Below are positions 45,977-59,669 of a stretch of DNA of 64,000 nucleotides, in pieces. A program made the translations under genes and the position numbers. Source of the DNA: Serratia ureilytica (GTDB taxonomy: Bacteria; Pseudomonadota; Gammaproteobacteria; Enterobacterales; Enterobacteriaceae); the NCBI RefSeq assembly GCF_013375155.1, contig NZ_JABXOF010000002.1, positions 1 through 64,000 of the forward strand, given 5' to 3'. Position 1 is the first letter of the stretch; each line of letters begins with the position of its first letter. The notes beneath the pieces are model-generated. The model searched no databases and was not told the origin of the DNA. It saw nothing but the letters and a program-made list of their open reading frames with translations.

Positions 45977-46078
45977 TTAGTGTAATACGGCAACCAACAA
46001 TGCCGCGACAGAGACCCAAAACAGCGCCGTGGCAACCACGACATGGGACAGTCTTGCACGATAAAGAACTTGGCTCAT
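45977..46078 (-). CDS. Putative 33-aa membrane protein (YnhF-like in form)
   Basis: Begins MSQVLYRARLSHVVVATALF and continues to LVAVLH before TAA. A single hydrophobic helix from about 12 to the end. GAGGT precedes the ATG by five bases, a strong terminator follows, and an Rcs-like box lies 48 bp upstream, so the unit looks complete. The short form ending in LH recalls YnhF of E. coli, but the similarity is too short to assign. Confidence 0.65.
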   Translation of the reverse strand: MSQVLYRARLSHVVVATALFWVSVAALLVAVLH

Positions 46079-46125
46079 AATGACCTCACTGACATCAGAC
46101 TAACGGGAGACAACCTGACTTCCTG

Positions 46126-46138
46126 AGGATTATCCTAA
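46126..46138. promoter_or_regulatory. Candidate RcsB box, second copy
   Basis: AGGATTATCCTAA, 48 bp upstream of the 33-aa gene. It shares 12 of 13 bases with the element at 6570-6582 upstream of another tiny membrane-protein gene. The wider GAGGATTATCCTAA is close to RcsB-type sites. Inference only. Confidence 0.4.
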
Positions 46139-46285
46139 TCTTCTTCCGTTTATCATTATATGCGCCAGATCACTATTTCGTTGAGAAACTTTATATTGTC
46201 GTGAAGCTGGAGCCGCGATCACATTTATTGCGCGTTATTAGAGCGAAATAAGTCGAATAATCTCGGCGATTATATCCTAACGCTA

Positions 46286-47227
46286 TCAAACTTCGCTCCA
46301 CGGCAGGCGTGGCGCGGCCATGCGCTCACCGGAATAACCGCTGACCGCCGGAAAACGATCCGTTTCCTGCTCCCAATCGCGCTGAGCCTGAATAATTTCC
46401 GCTTTGGTATGGCCAACGAAGTTCCACCAGATAAGGATCTCTTCATTTAACGGCGCTCCACCGATTAATAATCCCCGGCTGCCCTTCTCTGCATTTAACT
46501 CAATAGAGTTATTACCCATGCCTAAATAGGCGAATGCGTCAGGTGAAAATGTTTCACCATTAAGTTCAAATGCACCAATCAGGGGCAAAAAGCCGATTTC
46601 ATAATCATCGCGCAGCGGCAATTGCGCCGTCGCCGCCTCTTGCCATTCCATATCAATGGCGATTAATGGCGAAAGAGTAAACACCGGTGAACGATAAGCG
46701 CCAAATTCCCCGACCAGCAAACGGTGATTCACGCCGTTATTCCGCCACTGCGGCAAATCGGGATAATGATCGAATCGCGGCGCCATGTCGGCATATTCGG
46801 CCGGCAACGCAATCCACAATTGTGCGGCGTGCAGCCGTCGGTCCTCGCCCACCGACTGTTCCGTATGCGCGATGCCATGCCCTGCGGTCATCAGATTGAC
46901 CTGCCCCGGACGGATCAACTGTTCGCTGCCGAGGCTATCGCGGTGCAGCACCTCACCCTCGATCATCCAGGTAAAGGTTTGCAGACCGGTGTGCGGATGC
47001 GGCCCTACGTCCATGCCGGGCGCGGTGCCGTTGAATACCGTCGGGCCGGCGTGATCGAGAAAACACCAGGCGCCGACGGTGCGCCGCTCCCGGGTTGGCA
47101 ACGCGCGGTTGATAGGAATGCCGCCCACTTCGGCATTGCGCACGGCAATGCGCTGGATCTGGCGCGCGCCGTCAATGACAGGGCACTCGCGTGAGGGTGA
47201 AAAGCGCGTAGGACGTGACTGACTCAT
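46286..47227 (-). CDS. Pirin family protein
   Basis: 313 residues, bicupin. The metal-binding N-terminal cupin shows VGPHPHTGLQTFTWMIEG and the HGIAHTEQSV histidine, and IQRIAVRNAEVGGIPINRALP is a typical opening. The C-terminal end LLIGGAPLNEEILIWWNFVGHTKAEI is the pirin signature. The start at 47227 has an ideal AGGAGGT; an upstream in-frame start at 47284 is rejected. In S. marcescens a pirin has been reported to bind the pyruvate dehydrogenase E1 subunit and modulate pyruvate metabolism; some bacterial pirins have quercetinase activity. Which applies here is unknown. Confidence 0.92.
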   Translation of the reverse strand: MSQSRPTRFSPSRECPVIDGARQIQRIAVRNAEVGGIPINRALPTRERRTVGAWCFLDHAGPTVFNGTAPGMDVGPHPHTGLQTFTWMIEGEVLHRDSLGSEQLIRPGQVNLMTAGHGIAHTEQSVGEDRRLHAAQLWIALPAEYADMAPRFDHYPDLPQWRNNGVNHRLLVGEFGAYRSPVFTLSPLIAIDMEWQEAATAQLPLRDDYEIGFLPLIGAFELNGETFSPDAFAYLGMGNNSIELNAEKGSRGLLIGGAPLNEEILIWWNFVGHTKAEIIQAQRDWEQETDRFPAVSGYSGERMAAPRLPWSEV

Positions 47228-47333
47228 CGCAAAGACCTCCTGAATGGCGCCGATTCGCCAAGGATAATCGCCCCAGCTTAGCACAGGACAACGCCCCCTG
47301 GAGAGCGACGACGCTCAGCCGCACTCACGCGGA

Positions 47334-47498
47334 TTAAGGTGTTTTGATGTAGCAGCTTTTAATATCGATATCGTCGTGGGCATGCCTGAGATCGGAGAAA
47401 TAAGTCACTCCGAAGAGAATCGACACGACCAGCAGTACAGAAACCAACAGGCCGATAATCGCCAACAGTTTGGTTTCATCGTGGAGATTGGGCTCCAT
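47334..47498 (-). CDS. Small membrane protein (54 aa)
   Basis: Begins MEPNLHDETKLLAIIGLLVS with GGGGAGAG just upstream. One transmembrane helix (about 12-33, IIGLLVSVLLVVSILFGV), then a His/Asp-rich segment (DLRHAHDDIDIKSC) facing the other side. Its start is 23 bp after the stop of another small membrane protein gene, so the pair is probably one operon. Family not recognised. Confidence 0.7.
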   Translation of the reverse strand: MEPNLHDETKLLAIIGLLVSVLLVVSILFGVTYFSDLRHAHDDIDIKSCYIKTP

Positions 47499-47521
47499 TT
47501 TCTCTCCCCTAGTTAATGACG

Positions 47522-47677
47522 TCAGGTCAGCCACAGCGTAACCGCCAACGTAAAAATGATCAGTGAGCAGGACGCAATCGCCAAAACGACGATCGCAAAT
47601 TGCGCATCACCCAAGGTTTCTCTGTAGTTTTTATCCGTCAAGGCGTTACGCTGCTGTTTCACTAAATCGGCTTTCAC
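47522..47677 (-). CDS. Putative small membrane protein (about 51 aa, start uncertain)
   Basis: From GTG at 47677 the frame reads VKADLVKQQRNALTDKNYRE, then TLGDAQ and a hydrophobic helix FAIVVLAIASCSLIIFTLAV before LWLT and TGA. The frame stays open further upstream but has no ATG, and the GTG has only a weak ribosome site, so the true start is uncertain. The coherent helix and the tight spacing to the next small gene support it. A C5/G5/C5 hairpin switch candidate lies 40-70 bp upstream. Confidence 0.5.
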   Translation of the reverse strand: MKADLVKQQRNALTDKNYRETLGDAQFAIVVLAIASCSLIIFTLAVTLWLT

Positions 47678-47717
47678 TCGTTCAACTGCTGCATTGCTGT
47701 TTGATGGGGCAAGACAC

Positions 47718-47747
47718 CCCCTCAGAATGGGGGAGCGAAATCCCCCT
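47718..47747 (-). promoter_or_regulatory. Mutually exclusive hairpin candidate (C5/G5/C5)
   Basis: On the plus strand CCCCC (47718-47722), GGGGG (47730-47734) and CCCCC (47743-47747) can form either of two hairpins sharing the middle arm. On the minus strand, which would be transcribed towards the small membrane-protein pair, this becomes G5-C5-G5. Confidence 0.3.
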
Positions 47748-47896
47748 TCGGCTGCTCAGTCCGCAACCGGGCCATGACGCTACCAACTTTCCCCCCCAGG
47801 GTCAACACCGCCGCCGCGGGCCGGCGAGCGCAGGCACACGGTATGTGTAACTTTTATTTAGAGGGAAGGGAAATAAGAGATGCTTATAGCGGAGGC

Positions 47897-47923
47897 AAAA
47901 AAAAGCCCGGCACATCGCCGGGC
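47897..47923 (-). terminator. Terminator of kbp
   Basis: Stem GCCCGGC/GCCGGGC with a five-base loop; on the minus strand it is followed by eight T residues, 17 bp after the kbp stop. Confidence 0.9.
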
Positions 47924-47940
47924 CAGGGGAGACAGAGGCG

Positions 47941-48387
47941 TTATTGCGGGATACGCAGCACCTGTCCCGTATAGATCTTGTCCGGGCTCGACAGCATCGG
48001 CTTGTTGGCTTCGAAAATTTTGTTGTAGAGATTGGCGTTACCGTACATCTCTTTGGAGATTGCGCTCAGCGTATCGCCCTTCTTCACGGTATAGAAGCGG
48101 CTCTCGGCGTCGGATTGCGCTACCGCCACCTTGTCTTCCACACCGCTGATGCCCGCTACGTTGCCGATCGCCACCAGAATCTTCTCTTTCAGCTCCTGGC
48201 TGACGGCATCGCCGGTCACCACCGCTTTCCCATCGACCACCTGCACATCGACTTTGTCGGTGCCCGGCAGGCCGCTCTTATCGAGATGCTCCTTGAGTTT
48301 GGCGCTTTGATCTTCGGCGGAGGCATTGCCGGTGACTGTGTCCCACAGTTTTTCGCCCGCTTCTTTGACAAAGTTAAACAAGCCCAT
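47941..48387 (-). CDS. kbp: Potassium-binding protein Kbp (YgaU; BON + LysM)
   Basis: 148 residues from [20 protein letters not shown], as in E. coli Kbp (149). A BON domain (about 25-90; [36 protein letters not shown], given here as its span) and a C-terminal LysM domain (about 95-147; [26 protein letters not shown]). In E. coli it is a cytoplasmic K+ sensor that changes shape on K+ binding. The in-frame ORF continues back to 48873 without homology; AAAGGAG supports the chosen start. Confidence 0.96.
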   Translation of the reverse strand: MGLFNFVKEAGEKLWDTVTGNASAEDQSAKLKEHLDKSGLPGTDKVDVQVVDGKAVVTGDAVSQELKEKILVAIGNVAGISGVEDKVAVAQSDAESRFYTVKKGDTLSAISKEMYGNANLYNKIFEANKPMLSSPDKIYTGQVLRIPQ

Positions 48388-48487
48388 AATCACTCCTTTT
48401 GATGGTTGCACTAATGCGTTTAAGTAAGGCTTGTTAAGCTTAGCATCGTCAAAAGGATATGCCATCCGCTCACGGCGCCAGAAACGG

Positions 48488-48501
48488 TTAGAGTATTCCG
48501 A
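48488..48501. promoter_or_regulatory. Weak RcsAB-like box between kbp and yebW
   Basis: TTAGAGTATTCCGA agrees with the RcsAB consensus at about 11 of 14 positions. It lies 115 bp before yebW and 101 bp from kbp. Reported because of the two other Rcs-like sites in the window. Confidence 0.25.
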
Positions 48502-48615
48502 AAGTGTCGTCAGCGGCGTTTCAACGGTGATTAATCGCGCAATGATGCTGAAAAATATTGCTTTTTTACCTACACTGTTGCAGACAAGGCGACTCGACGA
48601 AGGAGGCGTGCAACG

Positions 48616-48807
48616 ATGTACGCATTGGTGATGTTTGTCTGTTATCTGGATGGTGGCTGCAGTGAAATGGTGGTCGACATATTGCGCGACGAGCCACAAT
48701 GCCTGGTCGCGATGAAGGAACAGAACTTGCGACACGCCGGTTGTTATCCCATGGAAGAGTTTATCGACGGCTTCTGGTTGCCAGCCAGCGAATATTCGGA
48801 TTTTTAA
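48616..48807 (+). CDS. yebW: YebW family protein
   Basis: 63 residues, matching E. coli YebW (63) from end to end: [57 protein letters not shown]. Three of its four cysteines (Cys9, Cys15, Cys29 and Cys43) are in the conserved pattern. Function unknown. Strong AAGGAGG ribosome site. The YmgB-like gene follows on the same strand. Confidence 0.92.
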   Translation: MYALVMFVCYLDGGCSEMVVDILRDEPQCLVAMKEQNLRHAGCYPMEEFIDGFWLPASEYSDF

Positions 48808-48930
48808 TTCCCTTCCCGCGCGATGCTGAGGAATTTCTGATTTCATCAGAAACTTCGTCTTCCTCCGAGGCATAAGGCCGCTGTTTTGCTAAATTGCGGC
48901 TCCCGAAGAAGAGAGAGACAGAGAAAGGTC

Positions 48931-49155
48931 ATGCCAGCATCAGCTCATTCCAACGAGCAATATGAAACTCTGCTGCGCGACGTCAGCCTGGCGTTAGGCG
49001 ACGCAGTGTTGCAGTTAATCAAAAACCATAAAAAAGTATCCGGCGGCAATATTCTTTCACAGTTGGTGACCGAAATAGAGCGTGAGCAGGATCAGCAACG
49101 TTTCGCCGCGCTGCGTTCCGCCATTGAGCTGGTCGGGTTGGCGCCCAAAGGCTGA
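48931..49155 (+). CDS. YmgB/AriR-like biofilm regulator family protein
   Basis: 74 residues from MPASAHSNEQYETLLRDVSL (GAAAGG upstream). The helical pattern LALGDAVLQLIKNHKKVSGGNILSQLVTEIERE, with QRFAALRSAIELV after it, parallels AriR/YmgB ([29 protein letters not shown]). YmgB-type proteins are small dimeric helical proteins that act as connectors to the Rcs system and influence biofilm and acid resistance in E. coli. Assignment is by pattern, not strong identity. Confidence 0.65.
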   Translation: MPASAHSNEQYETLLRDVSLALGDAVLQLIKNHKKVSGGNILSQLVTEIEREQDQQRFAALRSAIELVGLAPKG

Positions 49156-49167
49156 GCTCCCGATAAA

Positions 49168-49193
49168 ACAAAGGCAGGGCTTACGCCCTGCCT
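49168..49193 (-). terminator. Terminator of the porin gene
   Basis: Nine-base-pair stem AGGCAGGGC/GCCCTGCCT with a TTAC loop, about 45 bp past the porin stop; minus-strand tail TTTGTTTT. Confidence 0.8.
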
Positions 49194-49236
49194 GATTACC
49201 AATCCCGACACAGGATGAAGGTAATGGAATTGCCGC

Positions 49237-50319
49237 TTAGAAGCGATACGTCAAGCTGACGGCAACGATATCATCGTTGGCCAGTTTCAGTTTGTTATCG
49301 TCGCTCAGCTGGTTGATTTGATAATCAACGTAGGTGTACATATTTTTGTTGAAGTAGTAAGTCGCCCCCACTTCCACGTATTTCACCAGGTCGGCATCAC
49401 CGATCCCTTCGATATCCTTGCCTTTGGACTGCACATAGGCCACGGAAGGGCGCAGGCCGTTCTCGAATTGATACTGGGCCACCACTTCGAAGTTTTGCGT
49501 TTTGTTGGCGAAGCCGGAAGTGCCATTGACGCTGATCGGCGTCATATTACGGGTTTCCGCATACATCGCAGCCAGGTAAACCTGGTTGGCATCGTATTTC
49601 ACTGCGGTGGTCCATGCAGTGGCGCTGTCGCCCTTGCCATATTGCAGCTCTTTCTGCTTGCTGGTGCGGTTAGAATCAGAGAACGCCGCCGCTACGCCGA
49701 TGCCGGAACCGCCGATGTCCTGGTAGTCCAGAGACAGGCCGTAACCGTCGCCGTTTTGCTTGGTCACGCTGCGACCGTCGCCGTCGTTTTTACCCTGATA
49801 CTGCACCGCCAGGTTCAGACCTTCCACCAAACCGAAGAAGTCACGGTTACGGTAGGTGGCCAAACCGTTGGAACGGGCGGTCATAAAGTTATCGGTATAG
49901 CTGTAGGAGTCACCGCCGAATTCCGGCAGCATGTCGGTATATGCCTCGGCGTCGTACACCACGCCGTAGTTACGACCGTAGTCGAAAGAACCGTAGTTGC
50001 CGAATTTCAGCCCCGCAAAGCCCAGACGCGTTTTGGTGCCGGCGGTGCCCTGCGCTTCGTCGTGATTGGCCTGGACGTTGTATTCCCACTGACCGTAACC
50101 GGTCAACTGGTCATTGATTTGCGTTTCGCCTTTGAAGCCCAGGCGAACATAGGTCATATCGCCGTCATTGGACTTACTGTCGCTGAAATAATGCTTGGCG
50201 TTAACGCGGCCGTACAGGTCGAGTTTATTACCATCCTTATTGTAGATTTCAGCCGCGTTGGCGAAGGAGGTGATCGCCCCGAGGGCGACAGCTAAGGCTA
50301 ATACACTGCGTTTCATCAT
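49237..50319 (-). CDS. General trimeric porin, OmpC/OmpF family
   Basis: 360 residues with signal peptide [22 protein letters not shown] and mature start [19 protein letters not shown]. The 16-strand barrel pattern is clear. Loop 3, which narrows the pore, carries the typical PEFGGDS, and the chain ends in a C-terminal Phe (VSLTYRF) for BAM recognition. The barrel-wall Arg cluster ([20 protein letters not shown]) is present. Which paralog (OmpC, OmpF or OmpN-like) cannot be decided from sequence alone. It allows small hydrophilic solutes, including beta-lactams, to cross the outer membrane. Confidence 0.93.
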   Translation of the reverse strand: MMKRSVLALAVALGAITSFANAAEIYNKDGNKLDLYGRVNAKHYFSDSKSNDGDMTYVRLGFKGETQINDQLTGYGQWEYNVQANHDEAQGTAGTKTRLGFAGLKFGNYGSFDYGRNYGVVYDAEAYTDMLPEFGGDSYSYTDNFMTARSNGLATYRNRDFFGLVEGLNLAVQYQGKNDGDGRSVTKQNGDGYGLSLDYQDIGGSGIGVAAAFSDSNRTSKQKELQYGKGDSATAWTTAVKYDANQVYLAAMYAETRNMTPISVNGTSGFANKTQNFEVVAQYQFENGLRPSVAYVQSKGKDIEGIGDADLVKYVEVGATYYFNKNMYTYVDYQINQLSDDNKLKLANDDIVAVSLTYRF

Positions 50320-50887
50320 TTATTTTCCTAGATATTATAATTAGAACCCTGCCCGTCACGCCCAATTTATAATTTGGGCTGTGATTTTATCTTTTGGTAT
50401 TTTATGAGCTCCCCTAATGCTGGGGTGATGTGACATTAGCATCATGAATCAAAACTTAAAATCAAAAAGTTCATGAAACAACGAGGAGAAAGCATGTTTA
50501 TTTGTAACCATATATTTCAAAAAAGAGAATGCATAACCCATTGAATATAAGAAATTTTTATCACATAACTTATAACCAAAACGGTGCAACGCACCAATTT
50601 AGTGCATTTTGGTTTCGTTTTGCGTGCTTTCTGCGCGATTCAAAAGTAACAACAAGATTAGCATGGTTATTAAAAACGTTACTTATTTCACATTTTTATC
50701 TTAACAAAGTCACCAGGCAATTAAGGCTTTCCGATAACGGCTGAATACGGCCTTTATTCATTCACGTAAAGAAATCCCTATAGGACGAATAAAATTCGAT
50801 TTATGGCCATTTAAATAGCGGGAAATAGCAGATTAAAATAATGAAAGGAATAAACGGCAGCGCGCTGACGGCGCCGCCGAGGATAAA
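50320..50887. other. A+T-rich region upstream of the porin gene (568 bp)
   Basis: Long A+T-rich region, typical of porin promoters. On the minus strand TTTTTTGAAATATATGGTTACA (about 50502-50525, given as a span) resembles OmpR sites, and TGTTACTTTTGAA near 50640-50655 is a second candidate. A 16-codon plus-strand ORF with a GAGGAGA site lies at 50494-50544, overlapping the first candidate. A small C4/G4 hairpin is at 50411-50425. No other gene seen. Confidence 0.4.
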
Positions 50888-51871
50888 TCAATACAACGTA
50901 GAACGGGAAACTTCGCTCAACAGCATGCCGGCGCGCAGGCCCAGCGCCACAGTGGGGTTAGGAAACAGTATCCACGCGCCCTCTTGGCCAACGCGATACT
51001 CCTCCTGCGGCTGCTCGCACAGCAACATCCCCGGTTTCAACTCGGTGAAGTTAGCGGTGTCATCATCCAGATGCAGCTTGAAATCCTCGCTGTGTTTGAT
51101 CAACGAGTGCATCACACGGAATACCCGGATCGCCTCGCCCACGCGCTCCGGCAACGGCCCCTCGCTGACCGCCGCCCGCAGAGCGCGATCGATGGCGGCG
51201 AACTGTTGCAGATCGTTGCTGCCGAACGGCCGCGCCTTGCCCAGCTCGAGCGTACAGCTCGCCGCATTGAGATGCTCGCTGGAATAGTGGCTGAAAGTCC
51301 CGCCCGGCGCGCTGTGTACCACCAGCGCATCCAGATCGGCGGCATCCAGCAGCTTTAGCATCGGTTCGCTGTACGGGCGCTTCTGGAAGGGCAAAATGCC
51401 AAAGCGCGGCAAATGCGACTCGCGAATGGCGGTGTGCAGATCGTAATGGAAACGCGCCGCCTGTTCGCCATCAAAAAAGGCGGCGAGCGTGCGCTCCAAC
51501 TGCTGGGCGCGCGCGGTTTCCCCGCTGGCGGCGAAGTTGCGGTAGCGGCCGCCGAACATGCGGTTCATGTCGCTGTGCAGATAGCGCTTGCCCGCCCGCA
51601 TCGCCGCCGGGTTGCCCAGCACCACCAACAGCCGCACCGCCAGCGGCAAGCGGCCGCTCAACAGATCGCCGATTAACTGATTGAGCAGTTCAATCGGCGC
51701 GGTTTCGTTGCCGTGTACGCCCGCCGACACCACCAACGCCTGGCGATAACGCTGCCGCGGCGTGAGCTCCAACACCCCTTCCCCCAGCCAACGCCAGCGC
51801 AGCTGCGGCGTTTCGCCCTGCCATTCGGCGGGTTCTTTCCCCTCCAGCGTCAGGGGCAGTAGATCGATCAT
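50888..51871 (-). CDS. astE: Succinylglutamate desuccinylase
   Basis: 327 residues. Zinc-dependent carboxypeptidase fold: VVSAGVHGNETAPIELL supplies His and Glu ligands, YDLHTAIRESH the third, and PGGTFSHYSSEHLNAASCTLELGKARPFG the catalytic Glu. Hydrolyses N-succinylglutamate to glutamate and succinate, the last AST step. Last gene of the operon, 10 bp after astB. Confidence 0.96.
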   Translation of the reverse strand: MIDLLPLTLEGKEPAEWQGETPQLRWRWLGEGVLELTPRQRYRQALVVSAGVHGNETAPIELLNQLIGDLLSGRLPLAVRLLVVLGNPAAMRAGKRYLHSDMNRMFGGRYRNFAASGETARAQQLERTLAAFFDGEQAARFHYDLHTAIRESHLPRFGILPFQKRPYSEPMLKLLDAADLDALVVHSAPGGTFSHYSSEHLNAASCTLELGKARPFGSNDLQQFAAIDRALRAAVSEGPLPERVGEAIRVFRVMHSLIKHSEDFKLHLDDDTANFTELKPGMLLCEQPQEEYRVGQEGAWILFPNPTVALGLRAGMLLSEVSRSTLY

Positions 51872-51881
51872 GCAGCCTCCC

Positions 51882-53222
51882 TTAACGTTGGAACGGATAG
51901 ATGGACCCGAGACCGAGGATCGACGTCAGCGAATCCAACGCCTCGCGCCCTTCGCGCAGCAGCAGCGGATCGGCCAGGTCATCCTGCGTCAGGCGATCGC
52001 GGTAATGACGATCCACCCATTCGTTCAGCGTCGCGAACAGCCGATCGTTCATCATGACGCGTGGATTCACCGCCCGCAGCTCTTGATCGTTGAGCGCCAC
52101 CCGCAGCCTCAGGCAGGCCGGGCCGCCGCCGTTGCGCATGCTTTCGCGCAGATCGAACACGCGGATTTCATCGATCGGGCCGCCGCTGCCGACCATCTCG
52201 TTCAGATAACGCCACACGCCGGCATGCTGGCGCGACTCTTCCGGCACCACGATCATCATCTTGCCGTTCGGCTTGGTGAGAATTTGGCTGTTGAACAGAT
52301 AAGTCGCCACCGCGTCCGCCACCGAGACGCGCTCCGTCGGCACTTCGATCGCCACCAGCTCGCTGTCCAGCGTCGCCATCTTGCGGCGCACTTCATCCAG
52401 CGCCTGTTGCTGGCGGTAAAACGCCTGCTGGTGGTGGAACAGCACGTTCTGGTTGCTGACCGCAATCACGTCGTTATGGAACACGCCCTGGTCGATCACC
52501 GCCGGGTTTTGCTGCACGAAGACCGTATGCTGCTCGTCCAATTGGTGCAGGCGAGCGATCGCCTCACCGGCTTCGCGCGTCTGGCGCGCAGGATAACGCG
52601 CCGGCGCCGTTTCGCCGCCAAACTCCTGGCGACCGTAAACGAACACCTGCACGCTGCGCCTGGCGTAATCGCCGCCCAGCCGGTTATGGTTGGCCGCCCC
52701 TTCGTCCCCAAACAACGCCACCTGCGGCAGCGCTTCATGGTGGGCGAAATGCCGGTCGTCGTTAAACATCGCCCGCAAAACGTCGGTGGTCGTTTCCGCT
52801 TCAATGGCGCGGTGGAATTTATTGTTCAGGTTGGCGGCGGTGAAATGCACCTTGCCGTCTGCGCTGTCCGCCGAGGGGGACACCGTGGCCGCATTGGCGG
52901 TCCACATGCAGGACGCCGAACTGAGCGCCGACAGCAAACGCGGCGATTGACGCATCGCCTGCGCCAGCACCGCCTCATCGCTGCCGCTGAAGCCCAGGCG
53001 ACGCAGCATCGGCAAATGCGGCCGCTCCTGCGGCGGCAATACCCCTTGCTGGAAACCGAGATCGGCCAGCGCCTTCATTTTCAGCAGCCCCTGCTTCGCC
53101 GCCAGCTGTGGGTTCGATACGCTGTTTTGATGCTGCGTAGAGGCCTCGTTACCGAACGACAGCCCGGCATAGTGGTGCGTCGGCCCCACCAAACCGTCGA
53201 AATTGACTTCATATCCTGACAT
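51882..53222 (-). CDS. astB: N-succinylarginine dihydrolase
   Basis: 446 residues from [25 protein letters not shown], matching AstB. A pentein-fold enzyme that converts succinylarginine to succinylornithine, CO2 and ammonia. The catalytic Cys lies in [15 protein letters not shown] near the C-terminus; catalytic His residues fall in segments such as [12 protein letters not shown]. The in-frame ORF upstream to 53369 overlaps astD and is rejected. Confidence 0.96.
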   Translation of the reverse strand: MSGYEVNFDGLVGPTHHYAGLSFGNEASTQHQNSVSNPQLAAKQGLLKMKALADLGFQQGVLPPQERPHLPMLRRLGFSGSDEAVLAQAMRQSPRLLSALSSASCMWTANAATVSPSADSADGKVHFTAANLNNKFHRAIEAETTTDVLRAMFNDDRHFAHHEALPQVALFGDEGAANHNRLGGDYARRSVQVFVYGRQEFGGETAPARYPARQTREAGEAIARLHQLDEQHTVFVQQNPAVIDQGVFHNDVIAVSNQNVLFHHQQAFYRQQQALDEVRRKMATLDSELVAIEVPTERVSVADAVATYLFNSQILTKPNGKMMIVVPEESRQHAGVWRYLNEMVGSGGPIDEIRVFDLRESMRNGGGPACLRLRVALNDQELRAVNPRVMMNDRLFATLNEWVDRHYRDRLTQDDLADPLLLREGREALDSLTSILGLGSIYPFQR

Positions 53223-53274
53223 GGCTATCCCCTGGGGATGGCCTGCGGCGACGCCATGACGCCGCCGCAGACGA

Positions 53275-55781
<2,507 letters not shown>

Positions 55782-55833
55782 AATGCGAACCTCTTCTGAA
55801 TCAGGCTGCGCCGATGAAGGCGCAGCCCGCTGA

Positions 55834-57723
<1,890 letters not shown>

Positions 57724-58698
57724 ATGCCCAAACGAACCGTCGATCTCAGCCGGCCTCTCCTCCAGCACGACATCCGCACGTTTCTCGAGACGCTGAATGC
57801 CGCCGGCGGTAAACCTATGGAACAAATGAAGCCCAAAGAGGCGCGCAGAGTTTTGGAAGCAGCGCAGCGCAGCGTAGACGTGCCGCTGCGCGAGGTGGAG
57901 ATCAGCGAGAAAACCATTCACGTAGAGGGCCAGGATATTCTGCTGCAGCTGGTGCGGCCGGCCAGGGTCAAGGAGACATTGCCGGTATTCATGTTCTTTC
58001 ACGGCGGCGGCTGGGTGCTGGGCGATTTTCCCACCCATGAACGGCTGGTGCGCGATCTGGTTTACAGCTCCGGCGCGGCGGCGGTATTCGTCAACTACCC
58101 CCGTTCACCGGAAGCGCACTATCCGCAGGCGATCAATCTGGCTTACGCCGCCACGGAATGGGTGGCCGAATATGGCGAAAAAATCAACGTCGACGGTTCA
58201 CGGCTGGCGGTGGTCGGCAACAGCGTCGGCGGCAATATGGCGGCGGTGGTCAGCCTGATGGCCAAAGAAAAAGGCCTACCGGCATTGCGTTGCCAGATCC
58301 TGCTGTGGCCCGTTACGCACGCCCATTTTGATACCGATTCCTACCATCAGTTCGCCGAAGGCCATTTCCTGACCCGCAATATGATGAAGTGGTTTTGGGA
58401 CAGCTATGCGCCCGATAAAGCGCAGCGCAAAGACATCTACGCCTCGCCGCTCAACGCTACGCCGGAACAGCTGCGGGGCTTGCCGCCGGCGCTGGTGCAG
58501 ACCGCCGAGCTGGACGTGCTGCGCGATGAGGGCGAAGCCTACGCGCGTCTGCTCGACGCCGCCGGCGTCGAGGTCACCTCCACCCGCTACAACGGGCTAA
58601 TCCACGACTACGGCCTGTTGAACCCGCTCGCCCACGTCCCGGCGGTGCATTCGGCGATCCACCAGGCCGGGCGCGCGTTGAAACACTACCTGTCCTGA
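57724..58698 (+). CDS. Alpha/beta hydrolase of the hormone-sensitive lipase group
   Basis: 324 residues. The oxyanion motif HGGG in MFFHGGGWVLGDFPTHE (about 97-112), nucleophile Ser in VVGNSVGGNMAAV (GxSxG as GNSVGG, about 164-175), acid in AELDVLRDEGEAYARLL and the catalytic His in GLIHDYGLLN. This order is the Aes/Est-type carboxylesterase. No signal peptide, so cytoplasmic. Substrate unknown; short-chain esters are typical. Convergent with the oligopeptide transporter operon; AAGGAG at the start. Confidence 0.88.
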   Translation: MPKRTVDLSRPLLQHDIRTFLETLNAAGGKPMEQMKPKEARRVLEAAQRSVDVPLREVEISEKTIHVEGQDILLQLVRPARVKETLPVFMFFHGGGWVLGDFPTHERLVRDLVYSSGAAAVFVNYPRSPEAHYPQAINLAYAATEWVAEYGEKINVDGSRLAVVGNSVGGNMAAVVSLMAKEKGLPALRCQILLWPVTHAHFDTDSYHQFAEGHFLTRNMMKWFWDSYAPDKAQRKDIYASPLNATPEQLRGLPPALVQTAELDVLRDEGEAYARLLDAAGVEVTSTRYNGLIHDYGLLNPLAHVPAVHSAIHQAGRALKHYLS

Positions 58699-58700
58699 CG

Positions 58701-59669
58701 CTAACCGACCAGGTGGCAAGCCACCTGATGACCGGGCGCCACGCTGCGCAGCTGCGGCGCCTGTTCGCGGCACTGCGCCGTGGCCAGCGGGCAGCGGGGA
58801 TGGAAACGGCAGCCGCGCGGCGGGTTGGCGGGGTTCGGCGGCTCGCCGCCGGCCACCCACGCCGGCGCGCGTTGCGCATCCAGCGTCGGCACCGCCGCCA
58901 ACAAGGCCTGCGTGTAAGGATGCAGCGGTTGTCGGAACAGCGCATCGCGATCGGCGCTCTCAACGATCTGCCCCAAATACATCACTGCCACATCCTGGCA
59001 CAGATGCTCCACCACGCCGAGATCGTGCGAGATAAACAGCAGCGTCACCCCCTGCCGCTCCTGTAAATCGGAAAACAGATTGATGATCTGCGCCTGAATC
59101 GACACGTCGAGCGCCGATATCGGCTCATCGGCGACGATAAATTCCGGTTGCAGGATCAACGCGCGCGCAATGCCGATACGCTGCCGCTGGCCGCCGGAAA
59201 ACTCATGCGGAAACCGCCCGTAATGCTGTGAGGACAACCCGCAGATCGTCAGGGTATCGAGCACCCGTTCGCGCAGTTCCGCCTTGCTCGCCAGGCCGTG
59301 TTGCAACAGCGCTTCCCCAATGGCGTCGCCCACTCGCAGACGCGGATTCAGCGAGCTGTAAGGATCCTGAAACACCAGCTGCATTTTCGGCCGCAGGGCG
59401 CGCAACGCGTCCTTGCTCAGACCGTCCAACGCCTGCCCTTTGAACAGCACCTCACCGGCGGTTTTGTCGTGCAGGCCGAGCAGCGTGCGGCCAACGGTGG
59501 TTTTGCCGCTGCCGGACTCGCCCACCAGCCCGAAAACGCGCCCCTTGCGAATGCTGAAGCTGACGTCGTCCACCGCCTTCAGTTGACCGGTGGTGCGCCC
59601 GAACAGCCCGTCGCGCAGCGGAAAATATTTCTTTAATCCTTTCACTTCCACCAAAGGTTCAGTCGACAT
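58701..59669 (-). CDS. Dipeptide/oligopeptide ABC transporter ATP-binding protein, DppF/OppF type
   Basis: 322 residues. Walker A GESGSGKTTVGRTLLGL (about 52-68), Q-loop LVFQDPYSSLNP, signature FSGGQRQRIGIARAL, Walker B EFIVADEPISALDVS, H-loop FISHDLGVV. The C-terminal extension has the oligo_HPY Cys pattern (GCRFHPRCPLATAQC). Last gene of a five-gene transporter operon; the start overlaps the preceding ATPase gene by 11 bases. Confidence 0.94.
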   Translation of the reverse strand: MSTEPLVEVKGLKKYFPLRDGLFGRTTGQLKAVDDVSFSIRKGRVFGLVGESGSGKTTVGRTLLGLHDKTAGEVLFKGQALDGLSKDALRALRPKMQLVFQDPYSSLNPRLRVGDAIGEALLQHGLASKAELRERVLDTLTICGLSSQHYGRFPHEFSGGQRQRIGIARALILQPEFIVADEPISALDVSIQAQIINLFSDLQERQGVTLLFISHDLGVVEHLCQDVAVMYLGQIVESADRDALFRQPLHPYTQALLAAVPTLDAQRAPAWVAGGEPPNPANPPRGCRFHPRCPLATAQCREQAPQLRSVAPGHQVACHLVG

